A stretch of DNA of 64,000 nucleotides from Streptomyces sp. SN-593 (GCF_016756395.1 NZ_AP018365.1:7630001-7694000), one strand, 5' to 3'. Numbered from the stretch's first letter, positions 49,627 to 58,756 are shown. The notes: generated by a model not told the origin, from the sequence alone. Program-made: numbers and translations.

Positions 49627-50580
49627 GTGCGCGCGATCCAGATCACCGAGTTCGGCGGCCCCGAGGTACTGCGCCTCACCGAACTTCCCGAACCCGCGCC
49701 GCAGCCAGGCCGGCTGCTGATCGACGTCGACTCCGCGGGCGTCAACTACGCCGACACCCACACGGTGGAGAACAGCTACCTGGCCGCCTCCTCGCTGCCC
49801 ATGGTCCCCGGCGCCGAGGTCGTCGGCCGCACCGCCGACGGGCGCCGCGTCGTCGCCCTCACCGACAACGGCGGCTACGCGGAGAAGGCGCTGGCCGCCG
49901 AACACCTGGCCCACGACGTGCCCGACGGCGTCGCCGACGGCCAGGCCCTCGCGCTGGTCATCCAGGGCGTCACGGCCTGGCACCTGCTGCGCACCTGCGC
50001 GCGCCTCGCCGAGGGCGAGAGCGTCGTGGTGCACGCCGCGGCCGGCGGAACCGGCTCGCTCGCGGTGCAGCTCGCGAAGGAGTTCGGCGCCGGGCGCGTG
50101 ATCGCCACCGCCTCCACCGAGGAGAAGCGGGCGCTCGCCCTGGAGCTCGGCGCCGACGTGGCCGTCGACGCCTCGCCCGAGGACCTCACCGACCGCCTCG
50201 TCGAGGCGAACGGCGGCCGCAAGGTCGACGCGGTGCTGGAGATGACCGGCGGTCCGGTCTTCGACGCCTCGCTCGCGGCACTCGCGCCCTTCGGCCGCCT
50301 GGTGGCCTACGGGATGGCCTCGCGGGTCCCCCCGACCCCGATCGAGCCCGCCCGGCTGATGGGCCGCTCCCGCTCCGTCATCGGCTTCTGGCTCGCCCAC
50401 TGCCTCGGCCGCCCCGGCATGTACCACGAGCCGCTGGACGAACTGCTCGCCATGACCGCGGACGGCCGGCTGCGCCCCCTGATCGGCGCGGTCCACCCGC
50501 TGTCCGAAGCGGCCCGCGCCCATGAGGACCTGCGGGCCCGCCGCACCACCGGCAAGCTCGTTCTCGACGTGCGCGCCTGA
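49627..50580 (+). CDS. Zinc-type alcohol dehydrogenase/quinone oxidoreductase (NADPH)
   Basis: A 317-residue member of the medium-chain dehydrogenase/reductase superfamily, of the zinc-free quinone oxidoreductase type. Seen: the N-terminal GroES-like fold (ITEFGGPEVLRLTELPEPAPQPG) and SAGVNYADTH, VPGAEVVG, then the Rossmann cofactor motif AAAGGTGSLAVQLAKEFGAG and GADVAVDA. The Cys/His zinc ligands of alcohol dehydrogenases are absent. GTG 49627 is preferred to GTG 49618 because GGAGGAG (49612-49618) lies eight bases before it and would overlap the earlier start. It reduces quinones or enals with NADPH; the exact substrate is unknown. Confidence 0.93.
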   Translation: MRAIQITEFGGPEVLRLTELPEPAPQPGRLLIDVDSAGVNYADTHTVENSYLAASSLPMVPGAEVVGRTADGRRVVALTDNGGYAEKALAAEHLAHDVPDGVADGQALALVIQGVTAWHLLRTCARLAEGESVVVHAAAGGTGSLAVQLAKEFGAGRVIATASTEEKRALALELGADVAVDASPEDLTDRLVEANGGRKVDAVLEMTGGPVFDASLAALAPFGRLVAYGMASRVPPTPIEPARLMGRSRSVIGFWLAHCLGRPGMYHEPLDELLAMTADGRLRPLIGAVHPLSEAARAHEDLRARRTTGKLVLDVRA

Positions 50581-50787
50581 CCCGCGGCGCCCCGGGGCCG
50601 CACCCCCCGCCCCGGGGCCCGATGTGGGCGACCCCACCCGAATGCCACGCCGGATGCGGAACCGGGCGGGACGTCCGGGACGTTGCATCGTTGGACAGGT
50701 AGCCGCCAGGCACACCCGTCCGCCAACCTAGGGAGCACGCGGGCCGCGGGTGCGCGACCCGCGCCCCCGTACGACTCGGGAGGGGCC

Positions 50788-51687
50788 ATGCCACGTAACC
50801 GCTTCGCCCCCGACCGGGGACTGACGACCCGCATGGTCGTCACGATGTTCCTGATCGGACTGCTCTACGTCGTCTTCGTCGGCGTGCTGCTCGCACTGCT
50901 GCACGGAGCCTGGCCGATGATCCTGCTCATCGCGGGCGGGCTGTTCATCGCGCAGTTCTGGTTCAGCGACAAGATCGCCGCCTTCAGCATGGGCGCGCGC
51001 GAGGTCACCCCCGAGCAGGCTCCCGAGCTGCACGGCGTCGTCGACCGCATCTGCGCCCTCGGCGACATGCCCAAGCCCAGGGTCGCCATCGCCGACTCCG
51101 ACGTGCCGAACGCGTTCGCGACGGGGCGCAACAAGAACAACACCATGGTGTGCGCCACCACCGGCCTGCTGCGCCGCCTGGAGCCCGACGAGCTGGAGGG
51201 CGTGATCGCGCACGAGATGTCGCACGTCGCCCACAAGGACGTCGCGGTCATGACGATCGCCTCCTTCCTCGGCGTGCTGGCCGGGGTGATGACCCGCATC
51301 GCGTTGTTCGGCGGTTTCCGGCGCAGCCGCGATCCGGGCGGCAACGCGCTGGTCGTGCTCATCCCGCTGGTCAGCGCCGTGGTCTACGCGATCAGCTTCC
51401 TGCTCACCCGGATGCTGTCGCGCTACCGCGAGCTGTCCGCCGACCGGAGCGCCGCCCTGCTCACCGGCCGGCCCTCGTCGCTGGCCTCCGCGCTCACCAA
51501 GGTCAGCGGGCAGATCGCCGCGATCCCCACCGAGGACCTGCGCAGGTCCCAGCCGTTCAACGCGTTCTTCTTCGCCCCCGCGCTGAGCGCGGGCGCCACC
51601 GCCTCCAAGCTGCTGTCCACCCACCCGACGCTGGAGCGGCGGCTGGAGCAGCTCGGCCGGATCACCCGCGAACTGGACCGCCGCTGA
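50788..51687 (+). CDS. htpX: Membrane-bound zinc metalloprotease HtpX
   Basis: A 299-residue M48 protease that degrades misfolded membrane proteins. Seen: two N-terminal membrane helices (MVVTMFLIGLLYVVFVG and MILLIAGGLFIAQFWF), the zinc motif HEMSH (His142 to His146), two further helices and the third ligand Glu in RELSADRSAALLTG (~214). ATG 50788 has a GGGAGG box. It overlaps by one base (TGATG) with the following PspAB-like gene. HtpX next to a PspA-associated protein is a common actinobacterial stress unit, so a role in envelope stress is well supported. Confidence 0.95.
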   Translation: MPRNRFAPDRGLTTRMVVTMFLIGLLYVVFVGVLLALLHGAWPMILLIAGGLFIAQFWFSDKIAAFSMGAREVTPEQAPELHGVVDRICALGDMPKPRVAIADSDVPNAFATGRNKNNTMVCATTGLLRRLEPDELEGVIAHEMSHVAHKDVAVMTIASFLGVLAGVMTRIALFGGFRRSRDPGGNALVVLIPLVSAVVYAISFLLTRMLSRYRELSADRSAALLTGRPSSLASALTKVSGQIAAIPTEDLRRSQPFNAFFFAPALSAGATASKLLSTHPTLERRLEQLGRITRELDRR

Positions 51688-52247
51688 TGGGACTCCTCGA
51701 TGTGCTGCTCGGCCGCAGCAAGCCGGTCCGCCCCGACCTCGACCAGCTCTTCGGCCTGACCTCCGCGGCGATCACCCTCCAGGCGGCGAGCGACCTGCGG
51801 CCCACCGGCATGGGCGCGGTGTGCTTCGCGGCCGTCGAGGGCGGCGCCTTCGCCGAGACCCAGCAGGACCTGCGCGCCCTGCTGCCCTCCGTCGAGACCA
51901 GCCAGGACGGGTACGGCTACACGTGGCTGCTGTCCCGCCACGGCCCCGAGGAGACCACCGACCTGGTCACCGACCTGCACGCCGTCAACTCAGCCTTGGA
52001 ACAACAGGGGTTCGGCCCCCAGTTGCTGTGCTCCCTGGTGAGCTTCAAGGACCCCGCCGACCGCACCATGGCCCTGGTGTACCTCTACAAGCGCGGCAGC
52101 TTCTACCCGTTCTGCCCGCTCCCGGGCGAGAAGCGGGACAGCGCGCGGGAACTCCAGGTCAAGGCGCTGGTCGCGAACGACCTGCGGCTGGAGGAGGACC
52201 TCTCGCGCTGGTTCCCGGTGTGGGGAGCGCCGGGGCTCGGCGACTGA
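51687..52247 (+). CDS. pspAB: PspA-associated protein PspAB-like
   Basis: A 186-residue cytoplasmic protein of the PspAB type. Seen: GLLDVLLGRSKPVRPDLDQLFGLTSAAITLQ at the N-terminus (read in two parts), LVYLYKRGSFYPFCPLPGEKRD and a C-terminal acidic helix (DLRLEEDLSRWFPVWG). From memory, this N-terminal pattern and the neighbourhood next to htpX are characteristic of the PspAB family, a partner of PspA in the phage-shock response; biochemical function is unknown. ATG 51687 overlaps the htpX stop, so the two are translationally coupled. Confidence 0.87.
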   Translation: MGLLDVLLGRSKPVRPDLDQLFGLTSAAITLQAASDLRPTGMGAVCFAAVEGGAFAETQQDLRALLPSVETSQDGYGYTWLLSRHGPEETTDLVTDLHAVNSALEQQGFGPQLLCSLVSFKDPADRTMALVYLYKRGSFYPFCPLPGEKRDSARELQVKALVANDLRLEEDLSRWFPVWGAPGLGD

Positions 52248-52285
52248 GACCCGGGTGCCGCCCCGGCCTCCTCTGCTGCCCCGGG

Positions 52286-53827
52286 CTACTCCGCGGCCTC
52301 GGAGGCCGCGGCCGCCTTCTCCAGTTGGAACGCCTCGTTGCCCTGGCCGATCCCGGCGTGCACCTGTGGGCGCCGGGCCCGCAGCACCGCGCCGTGGGCC
52401 AGGCCGGTCACCGCGGCCAGCGCGACGGTGCCCGGCAGCGCCCAGCGCAGGCCGTGGCCGGGGTCGGCGCCGAGCAGTACCGCGAAGTCCTTCACCGAGC
52501 AGACGAGGACGGCCAGCAGGCCGACCGCGGCGAGCCCCGAGGCCGCCAGCCGCCAGCCCTGCACCGCGGCCGCGCCCCGCTTCACGAAGAAGGCGATCAC
52601 CGCGACCGCGGCGGTGGCCATCAGCAGCAGCACGCCCAGCGCGCCGACGCCGCCCGCCCACGTGAACAGCCGCAGCACCGGCGCCGTCGGGTCCGGACCC
52701 CGCGGGCCGAACGCGCCGTGGTCGGTCAGCGCGAAGAGCGCCACCACGACCAGCGCCACCCCCGACTGGAGCAGCGACCCGACCGCCGGGGCGCCGCTGG
52801 ACTTCGAGGTCCGGCCGATTGCCGCCGGCAGCAGGCCGTCCCGCCCCATCGCGAAGGCGTAGCGGGCCACCACGTTGTGGAAGCCCAGCATCGAGGCGAA
52901 GATCCCGGTGACGAGGAAGACGTGGAGCGTGTCGGTGAACGCGCCGCCGAGCCGTCCACGGTCCAGCGCGAAGACGAGGTTCGCCGACTGCTCCCGCGAC
53001 CGCCCGACCACGTGCGCCGGCCCGGTGGCCACCGTGATCGCCCACGAGCTGAAGGCGAAGAACACCGTGGCGAAGCCGATCGCCAGGAACGTCACCCTCG
53101 ACACCGCTCGCCGCGGGTCGCGGGTCTCCTCGGCGTAGACCGGCGCCTGCTCGAAGCCGACGAACCCGGCGGTCACGAAGCACAGCGCGCTGCCGAGCCC
53201 CGCGCCGCCGAGCGTGCCGGGGTCGAACGCGTGCGCCGACACCCCCTGCGGCCCCGCGTCGCCCAGGAAGCTGACGTCGAGGACCAGCGTCAGCAGGGTC
53301 TCCACGGCCAGCAGCACGCCCAGCGTCCTGGCGTTCAGCCCGATCTTCAGCGCGCCGAACACCGCGGTGACCACCACGCCGCCCAGCGCGGGTATCCACC
53401 AGGCCACCGCGAGGTGCCAGTGCTGGAAGACCTGTCCGGACATCTCGAAGCCGAAGATCCCGTAGGTGCCGATCTGCATGGCGCCGTACGCGAACAGCGC
53501 CACGTACGAGGCGCCCGCGCCCATGGTGCCGCCCAGACCGCGGGAGACACACGCGTACAGGGCGCCCGCGTTGTGCACGTGGCGGCTCATCTCCGCGTAG
53601 CCGACGCCGAACAGGGCCAGCAGGACGCCGACGATCACGAACAGCAGCGGCACCCCGACGACGCCCGCGGTGCCGAAGGCGGTCGGGATGACGCCCGCCA
53701 CCACCATCAGCGGCGCGGTCGCGGCGAGCACCGACAGCAGCAGCGCCGGCGCGCCGATCCGGTCCCCCCGCGACGCGCGCTGCTCGCCCTTGAACGTGCT
53801 GATCCCGTGCGTACTGGCCGTCGGCAT
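52286..53827 (-). CDS. APC-superfamily amino-acid/polyamine permease
   Basis: A 513-residue integral membrane transporter with ~12 helices. Seen: the first helix with the unwound APC motif region (APALLLSVLAATAPLMVVAG), YAEMSRHVHNAGALYACVSRGLGG, GFVGFEQAPVYAEETRDPRRAVSR (the characteristic loop after helix 6) and FHNVVARYAFAMGRDGLLP. It imports an amino acid, amine or similar solute by cation symport or exchange; the substrate is not evident. The C-terminus is cytoplasmic, ending in a Lys/Ala/Glu tail. ATG 53827 is the first start near helix 1. The gene after it (53918, same strand) is 90 bases away and does not look related. Confidence 0.93.
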   Translation of the reverse strand: MPTASTHGISTFKGEQRASRGDRIGAPALLLSVLAATAPLMVVAGVIPTAFGTAGVVGVPLLFVIVGVLLALFGVGYAEMSRHVHNAGALYACVSRGLGGTMGAGASYVALFAYGAMQIGTYGIFGFEMSGQVFQHWHLAVAWWIPALGGVVVTAVFGALKIGLNARTLGVLLAVETLLTLVLDVSFLGDAGPQGVSAHAFDPGTLGGAGLGSALCFVTAGFVGFEQAPVYAEETRDPRRAVSRVTFLAIGFATVFFAFSSWAITVATGPAHVVGRSREQSANLVFALDRGRLGGAFTDTLHVFLVTGIFASMLGFHNVVARYAFAMGRDGLLPAAIGRTSKSSGAPAVGSLLQSGVALVVVALFALTDHGAFGPRGPDPTAPVLRLFTWAGGVGALGVLLLMATAAVAVIAFFVKRGAAAVQGWRLAASGLAAVGLLAVLVCSVKDFAVLLGADPGHGLRWALPGTVALAAVTGLAHGAVLRARRPQVHAGIGQGNEAFQLEKAAAASEAAE

Positions 53828-53917
53828 GGCCGCGGTTCCTTCCGGAGCATGGTGGGGGGCGGACGGAGCAGGAACCGCCGGGCGGCTGCCGGCCGGGTCA
53901 GGCGGCTCCGGGGCGCT

Positions 53918-54874
53918 TCACGAGGGGTCGAACCCGAGCGCGTGGTCGCGTGCGGCGCGGAACGCCTTCCTCGGGTCGCGGTCCGGGTACGACCACGGCA
54001 CGCGCGTGGCGGCGGCGCCGATCCGGTGGAACAGCGCGGCCGCCTCCACGGTGTCGCCGCTGTGGAACGCGCCGTACGCCAGGTAGTTGAGGTCGATCGG
54101 CATGCGCGGGTACGGCGGCCCGTCCCAGGCGAGCCACCAGTCGAAGCCGGCCCGGACGCTGTTGTGGGCGTGCGGGCCGCTCCAGTACGGCAGCCGGTCG
54201 GGGTCGGGCGGCAGCGTGCCGGCCGCGGCCAGCGCGCGGTACCGCTCCACCAGCGCCACCAGGGGCAGCACGGTCAGCGGTGAGGAGGGCCCCGCCTCGC
54301 CGGCCGCCCACTCCGTGAACTCGTACACCTCGTGGAACGGGTCGTCCCCGTCGGTCCTCTGACGCTCGGCCAGGCACTGCGTCATCAGGTGGTGGGCGTG
54401 GTGGTGGCCGCGGTGCCGGCCGCGTACCTGGTCGAAGGCGCGCACCTGCTCGTCGTCGCTGCCGGTGCGGCGGGCCAGGACCAGCAGGAGCAGCCAGGGC
54501 GTCGGGTCGCGCGTCGCCCTCCGCGCCACGCGCAGGCACGCCTCCCGGGCGTCCTCCGGATTCTGCCGGCCGGCGATGGCGCGGAAGACCCCCGCGGCGG
54601 CGGCCAGCGCCGCGGCATCCGCGCTCTCCGGCTCGGCGAGCCGCCACTCCTCGGCCCACGCGGCGGCCGAGATCCCCGCGCCGAGCACCACCAGGCGGTG
54701 GCCGCGGGTGTCCCAGTCGTCACCGGTGGCGGCCAGCAGCGCGCGGACGTCCGTCCAGTGCCCCTGGTTGAGGGCGGCCCGGGCCGCGACGAGTTCCCGG
54801 TCGCCCAAGGCGGGGTCTAAGGAGGGGCCGGCCCTGCCGCGGGAGAAACGGAACAGTGGAGGCGGTGGGGTCAT
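53918..54874 (-). CDS. TPR-like hypothetical protein, TTA codon
   Basis: A 318-residue cytoplasmic protein of helical repeats. Seen: paired helices such as ELVAARAALNQGHWTDVRALLAATGDDW, PEDAREACLRVARRATRDPTPWLLLLVLARR and TVEAAALFHRIGAAATRVPW, resembling tetratricopeptide repeats, with a His-rich turn (HRGHHHAHHL). Codon 19 is TTA (54820-54818), a sign of bldA dependence. An in-frame GTG 18 bases upstream is an alternative start. It is divergent from an XRE/TPR regulator, 265 bases away, and the two may form a signalling pair. I do not know the family by name. Confidence 0.8.
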   Translation of the reverse strand: MTPPPPLFRFSRGRAGPSLDPALGDRELVAARAALNQGHWTDVRALLAATGDDWDTRGHRLVVLGAGISAAAWAEEWRLAEPESADAAALAAAAGVFRAIAGRQNPEDAREACLRVARRATRDPTPWLLLLVLARRTGSDDEQVRAFDQVRGRHRGHHHAHHLMTQCLAERQRTDGDDPFHEVYEFTEWAAGEAGPSSPLTVLPLVALVERYRALAAAGTLPPDPDRLPYWSGPHAHNSVRAGFDWWLAWDGPPYPRMPIDLNYLAYGAFHSGDTVEAAALFHRIGAAATRVPWSYPDRDPRKAFRAARDHALGFDPS

Positions 54875-55139
54875 CCGCGGGCAGTCCTCCACGGCGCACG
54901 TGACGTCCGGTGATCGCGAACAGCCAATCGGTAGGCAACAGTTCAGGACAAGGGTGGACCTGTTGTCCCGCTGTAGTCCCGTATCGTTGCCGGAGTTTGG
55001 GAACCGCAACGGGGTGTTCGGGGTCCGGTCGCGCCGGTCGCCCAACAGGTGCGGAACACGGCATAGTTGACATTCGAGCACCTGATCGCCGCGCGGCCGC
55101 CGCGCTGCGTGTCGGGTGAGTCCAGTGGGGACCGGGTGA

Positions 55140-56774
55140 ATGGACGAGAGCAACGTGGCACGAGAGGGCACGCCCGCCGCGTCCACGCACCCGCTCGCCC
55201 ACGTGCGGCGCCGCCACGGCTGGAGCTACCAGGACCTGGCAAGGGTGGTCGCCGACCACGCCCGGGTGCTCGGCGTGCCGATGGCCGCGCGGCGCGAGAA
55301 GGTGTGGCGCTGGGAGCACTGGGGCGTCGTGCCCGAGGCCGACAGCCAGCGCGCCCTCGCCCGCGCCCTCGGCGTGGCTCCTCGCGAGCTGGAACTCCAC
55401 CCGTGGCCGCAGTGGCTGCCGGCCCAGACCGGCCTTCCTGACGGCCTGTCATGGGATGTGGACGGCGCCCGTGCCGCGTTGGACGCGCTCCTCGACGACG
55501 CCGCTGACGACTCCTGCCGCCTTCCGGTGGCGGAGGGGGCCGAGCTGCGCCACGCGATCGCCGACTGGGACGAGGCCGTGGCCGCGGCGCCGCCGGCCGC
55601 ACCGCCGGAACCCGTGGCGCCGGCGCGTCCGGTGCCGTCCGACCGCTCCGTGCCGTCCGACCGCTCCGTCGAGCCCGGACGATCCGCCCCGTCCGAGCGC
55701 CCCGTGACGCCGACCCGCGCCGGGACACCGTCAGAGTCCGTGCGCGGCACGGTGCTGCGGGACTCCGCCAGGGTGGCCGGTGCGGCCGTGCCGGCCGGTG
55801 CGCGCGCCCCCGGCCGCGCGGCCGTATGGCCGGTTGACCTGGCGCGCGGCGTCCGGCCGCCGCTGCCGCGCCCCGTGCCGGACCCCGTCCGGAGGGCCCG
55901 CGTGCCCGAGCAGGCGGGCGCGCCCGGCACCGTGGACAACGGGGTGCTGGAGTGGCTGGAGGACGGCGTGCTCGGGCTGCGGCGGTTGGACGACCGGCTC
56001 GGCGGCTCGGTGGTACGGCACCGGGTCGAGGCCGATCTGCGGCTGGTCCGCGGGCTCCTGGAACGGCGCTCGCACAGTCCCGCCGTCGAGCGGCGCCTGC
56101 TGCGTGCGGGCGCCGACCTCGCGCAGCTCGGCGGCCGGGCGGCGACCGACGCCGGTCGGCGCGCCGCCGCCCGGCGCCACCACCTGACCGGACTGCGGCT
56201 CGCCCACGCGGCGGCGGACCGCCCGCTCGCGGTCGCCCTGTGGGGCGGGCTCGTCCTCCAGGCGGTCGGTGCCGGACAGCCGCAGGACGCCGTCGCCGCC
56301 GCCGAGGCGGCGGTCCGGGCCGCGGGCGGCACCCCCTCGGCGGTGCGCGCGCTGGCCGCGGTCGCGCTGGCCCGCGCGCACGCCGCGCTCGGGGCCGAGG
56401 GCGCCTTCCGGCGGGCCGCCGCCGAGGCCGAACGCCGGCTGGCCGCGGCGGGGACCGGGTCCGCGCCGCCCTGGCTGTACTGGCTCGACGCCGCCGAACT
56501 CGCCGCGCAGCAGGGCCTCGCCCTGCTGGACCTCGGGCTGCCCCACGAGGCGCGCCCGCTGCTCGAACAGGCGCTGGCGATGCAGGACCCCTGCTTCGTC
56601 CGCAACCGCGCGCTGTACTCGGCGCGCACCGCCGAGGCCCGGTTCCTCACCGGCGACCAGGACGCCGCGCGCGCCCTCGCCCGCGAGGCCGCCCGGCTGG
56701 GCCGCCACTGCGGCACCGCGGCGCTCACCCAGGCCCTCGACACGCTCGCGCCCCTGCTCACCAGCCCGCGCTGA
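55140..56774 (+). CDS. XRE-like regulator with TPR-like C-terminal half
   Basis: A 544-residue regulator. Seen: an N-terminal helix-turn-helix at ~15-70 (HPLAHVRRRHGWSYQDLARVVADHARVLGVPMAARREKVWRWEHWGVVP, read in parts), a Ser/Pro-rich repeat linker (VPSDRSVPSDRSVEPGRS) and a C-terminal array of helical repeats (RLVRGLLERRSHSPAVERRLL, ALAAVALARAHAALGAEGAFRRAA, AAQQGLALLDLGLPHEARPLL). This resembles the large Streptomyces family of HTH/TPR regulators with unknown peptide or small-molecule ligands. It is divergent from the TPR-like gene carrying a TTA codon. The start ATG 55140 has no strong ribosome-binding site. Confidence 0.88.
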   Translation: MDESNVAREGTPAASTHPLAHVRRRHGWSYQDLARVVADHARVLGVPMAARREKVWRWEHWGVVPEADSQRALARALGVAPRELELHPWPQWLPAQTGLPDGLSWDVDGARAALDALLDDAADDSCRLPVAEGAELRHAIADWDEAVAAAPPAAPPEPVAPARPVPSDRSVPSDRSVEPGRSAPSERPVTPTRAGTPSESVRGTVLRDSARVAGAAVPAGARAPGRAAVWPVDLARGVRPPLPRPVPDPVRRARVPEQAGAPGTVDNGVLEWLEDGVLGLRRLDDRLGGSVVRHRVEADLRLVRGLLERRSHSPAVERRLLRAGADLAQLGGRAATDAGRRAAARRHHLTGLRLAHAAADRPLAVALWGGLVLQAVGAGQPQDAVAAAEAAVRAAGGTPSAVRALAAVALARAHAALGAEGAFRRAAAEAERRLAAAGTGSAPPWLYWLDAAELAAQQGLALLDLGLPHEARPLLEQALAMQDPCFVRNRALYSARTAEARFLTGDQDAARALAREAARLGRHCGTAALTQALDTLAPLLTSPR

Positions 56775-57168
56775 CCCCGCGCCGCCCCGCTCCCACGCCG
56801 CCTCCCGGGGCGGCCGTTCCCCTCGCGCATCCGGCCCCCGGGGCCGTACGCCCGGGTCGGTACGCCCGGGTCCGTACCCCCGGGTCCGTATCCGCGCCGC
56901 TTTCCGCGGCGGGTCGCCCGGCGCAGCGGCGTAGGGCGCCGCCCCGCCCCCTGCGGCACCGCGCCCGGGCGCCGTGTCGGATGCCGGCCGGCCCGGATAC
57001 CTAAGCGTGACGGATTCGCCCGCGCGCCCCGCCCCGTACCGTCTCGACCTGCGAGGACATCGCTCGCACGGCCCGGCTGACGACGGCCTGGGCGGGCGGA
57101 CGGTCGGCGGTCGCGTGGCCGGTCGCGGAACCTTGCGGTCCCCAGAAGACGAGAACAGGAGCACCGTC
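56775..57168. other. Upstream region of the DHA2 transporter gene
   Basis: These 394 bases contain no gene I can support. The 14-base tandem repeat at 56846-56887 is the only structure that stands out. A promoter for the transporter is expected near 57000-57130, but I see no clear hexamers; AGGAG at ~57157 is the ribosome-binding site. Confidence 0.55.
56846..56887. repeat. Tandem repeat, 14-base unit, three copies
   Basis: Copies at 56846-56859, 56860-56873 and 56874-56887; unit GTACGCCCGGGTCC, with one change in the first and one in the third copy, and a partial fourth copy after them. Each unit contains the palindrome CCCGGG. It lies in the gap before the DHA2 transporter gene. Confidence 0.85.
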
Positions 57169-58626
57169 ATGGCCTCGGCCTCCTCCACCCTCTCCCCGCC
57201 GGCACCGCGCCGCGACGCCTCGGACGCGGGCCGGCCCGGCCTGGGACTGCTGGTCCTGCTGGCCGCCACCTTCGTGATCGCGCTGGACATCTTCATCGTC
57301 AACGTGGCGATCCCCTCCATCCAGGACGACCTGCACGCGAGCGCCGCCTCGATCCAGTGGGTGGCCGCGGGCTTCGGGCTGGCCGTCGCGACCGGCCTGA
57401 TCACGTCCGGGCGGCTCGGTGACATCTTCGGCCGCCGCCGGGTGTTCGCGATCGGGCTCGCGCTGTTCACCCTCACGTCGGCGGCGTGCGGCGCGGCGCC
57501 GTCCGCCGGGACCCTGATCGCGGCCAGGGTGCTCCAGGGCCTGTCCGCCGCGCTGATGAGCCCTCAGGTCCTCGCGATCCTCCAGTCCGCGTACGCCGGA
57601 AAGGCGCAGGCCCGCGCGTTCGGTATGTACGGCATGACGATGGGCGTCGGCGCCGTCTTCGGCCAGCTCATCGGCGGCCTGCTGATCAAGGCGGACGTGC
57701 TCGGCCTGGGCTGGCGGGCCTGCTTCCTGATCAACGTGCCGGTCGGGCTGGCCGCCTTGGCGCTGGCGCCCCGGGCGCTCGCCGAGTCGCGGGCGCCGCG
57801 CCGGCCGCGGTTGGACAACGTCGGCGTGCTGCTGTCCACCGTGGCCGTGGTCGCCCTGGTCCTGCCGCTGATCCAGGGGCGCGCGCAGGGCTGGCCGCTG
57901 TGGACCTGGATCAGCCTGGCCGGGTCCGCCGCCGTCGCCGCGCTGTTCGTCGTGCACCAGGGCCGGCTGGGCCGGGCCGGCGGCGATCCGGTGCTGAACA
58001 CCGCGCTCTTCCGGCAGCCCGGCTTCTCCCGGGGCCTGCTCGCGCAGCTCGTCTTCTGGACCGGGCAGGGCTCGTTCTTCCTCGTCCTCGCCCTCTACCT
58101 CCAGGGCGGCCGGGGCCTGAGCGCCCTGGGGTCCGGCACCGTCTTCCTCTCGATCGGCGGCGGCTACCTGCTGACCTCCACCACCGTCCACCGCATCGCC
58201 GCACGCATGGGCGCGGCCACGGTGCCGGTCGGCGCGCTGCTGATGGCCGCCGGACTCGGCGGGCTGTGGGCCGCGGTGCACGCCTCCGGCAGCACGGGCG
58301 GCCTGGGGGAGTTGGTGCCCGGGCTGGCCGTGGACGGGCTCGGGATGGGGATGGTGATCGCGCCGCTCACCCGCGCGGCGCTGGGCACCGCGGGGCCGCA
58401 GCTCGTCGGATCGGCGTCCGGGGCGGTGGCGACCACCCAGCAGATCGGCGGCGCCCTGGGCATCGCGGTGATCGGCATCATCTTCTACGGGGCGATCGGC
58501 GACGGGGCCCGGGACGGCTACCCGCACGCCTTCGGGCTCGGCCTGGCGTTCCTGCTGGTGCTCGAGTCGGCGCTCGCCGTGCTGACCGCGACGCTCGCCG
58601 TGGGCGGTGGCGGGCGCGACGCGTGA
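57169..58626 (+). CDS. MFS drug exporter, DHA2 family (14 helices)
   Basis: A 485-residue proton-driven exporter. Seen: helix 1 with the conserved acidic motif ALDIFIVNVAIPSIQ (motif D1 of DHA2), motif A GRLGDIFGRRRVF, motif C in GMTMGVGAVFGQLIGG, and ~14 hydrophobic segments. DHA2 proteins export antiseptics, antibiotics or other toxic compounds; the substrate is not evident. ATG 57169 has AGGAG seven bases upstream and is preferred to upstream starts. A tandem duplication of 26 bases begins within its last codons and includes the stop. A hairpin terminator follows at 58686-58725. No regulator gene is beside it. Confidence 0.94.
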   Translation: MASASSTLSPPAPRRDASDAGRPGLGLLVLLAATFVIALDIFIVNVAIPSIQDDLHASAASIQWVAAGFGLAVATGLITSGRLGDIFGRRRVFAIGLALFTLTSAACGAAPSAGTLIAARVLQGLSAALMSPQVLAILQSAYAGKAQARAFGMYGMTMGVGAVFGQLIGGLLIKADVLGLGWRACFLINVPVGLAALALAPRALAESRAPRRPRLDNVGVLLSTVAVVALVLPLIQGRAQGWPLWTWISLAGSAAVAALFVVHQGRLGRAGGDPVLNTALFRQPGFSRGLLAQLVFWTGQGSFFLVLALYLQGGRGLSALGSGTVFLSIGGGYLLTSTTVHRIAARMGAATVPVGALLMAAGLGGLWAAVHASGSTGGLGELVPGLAVDGLGMGMVIAPLTRAALGTAGPQLVGSASGAVATTQQIGGALGIAVIGIIFYGAIGDGARDGYPHAFGLGLAFLLVLESALAVLTATLAVGGGGRDA

Positions 58627-58674
58627 ACCGGTCGGCCCCGAGGGACGTGTGAACCGGTCGGCCCCGAGGGACGC
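58623..58674. repeat. 26-base tandem duplication across the stop of the DHA2 gene
   Basis: Two adjacent 26-base copies (58623-58648, 58649-58674) differ only in the last base. The first copy starts at the second-last base of the final Ala codon and includes the TGA (58624-58626), so the event left the protein end unchanged. A third truncated copy (GTGACCGG) follows. It looks recent. Confidence 0.92.
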
Positions 58675-58685
58675 GTGACCGGCCG

Positions 58686-58725
58686 GGGGTAAGGGGCACC
58701 CTCTCTGGGAGGCGCCCCTTACCCC
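58686..58725. terminator. Bidirectional hairpin terminator
   Basis: GGGGTAAGGGGC (58686-58697) pairs with GCCCCTTACCCC (58714-58725), a perfect 12-base stem with a 16-base loop. It lies between the convergent DHA2 exporter and nitroreductase genes. Confidence 0.85.
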
Positions 58726-58756
58726 GGGTCCTCTACCCCCGCGTTCTACCCCGCGG

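Noticed and set aside
43886-52247. An integrated element between the tRNA fragment and the right side.
   Set aside because: The genes there (polymerase, thioredoxin, citrate synthase-like, htpX) are typical core genes with normal composition, and no integrase, excisionase or plasmid replication gene is seen.
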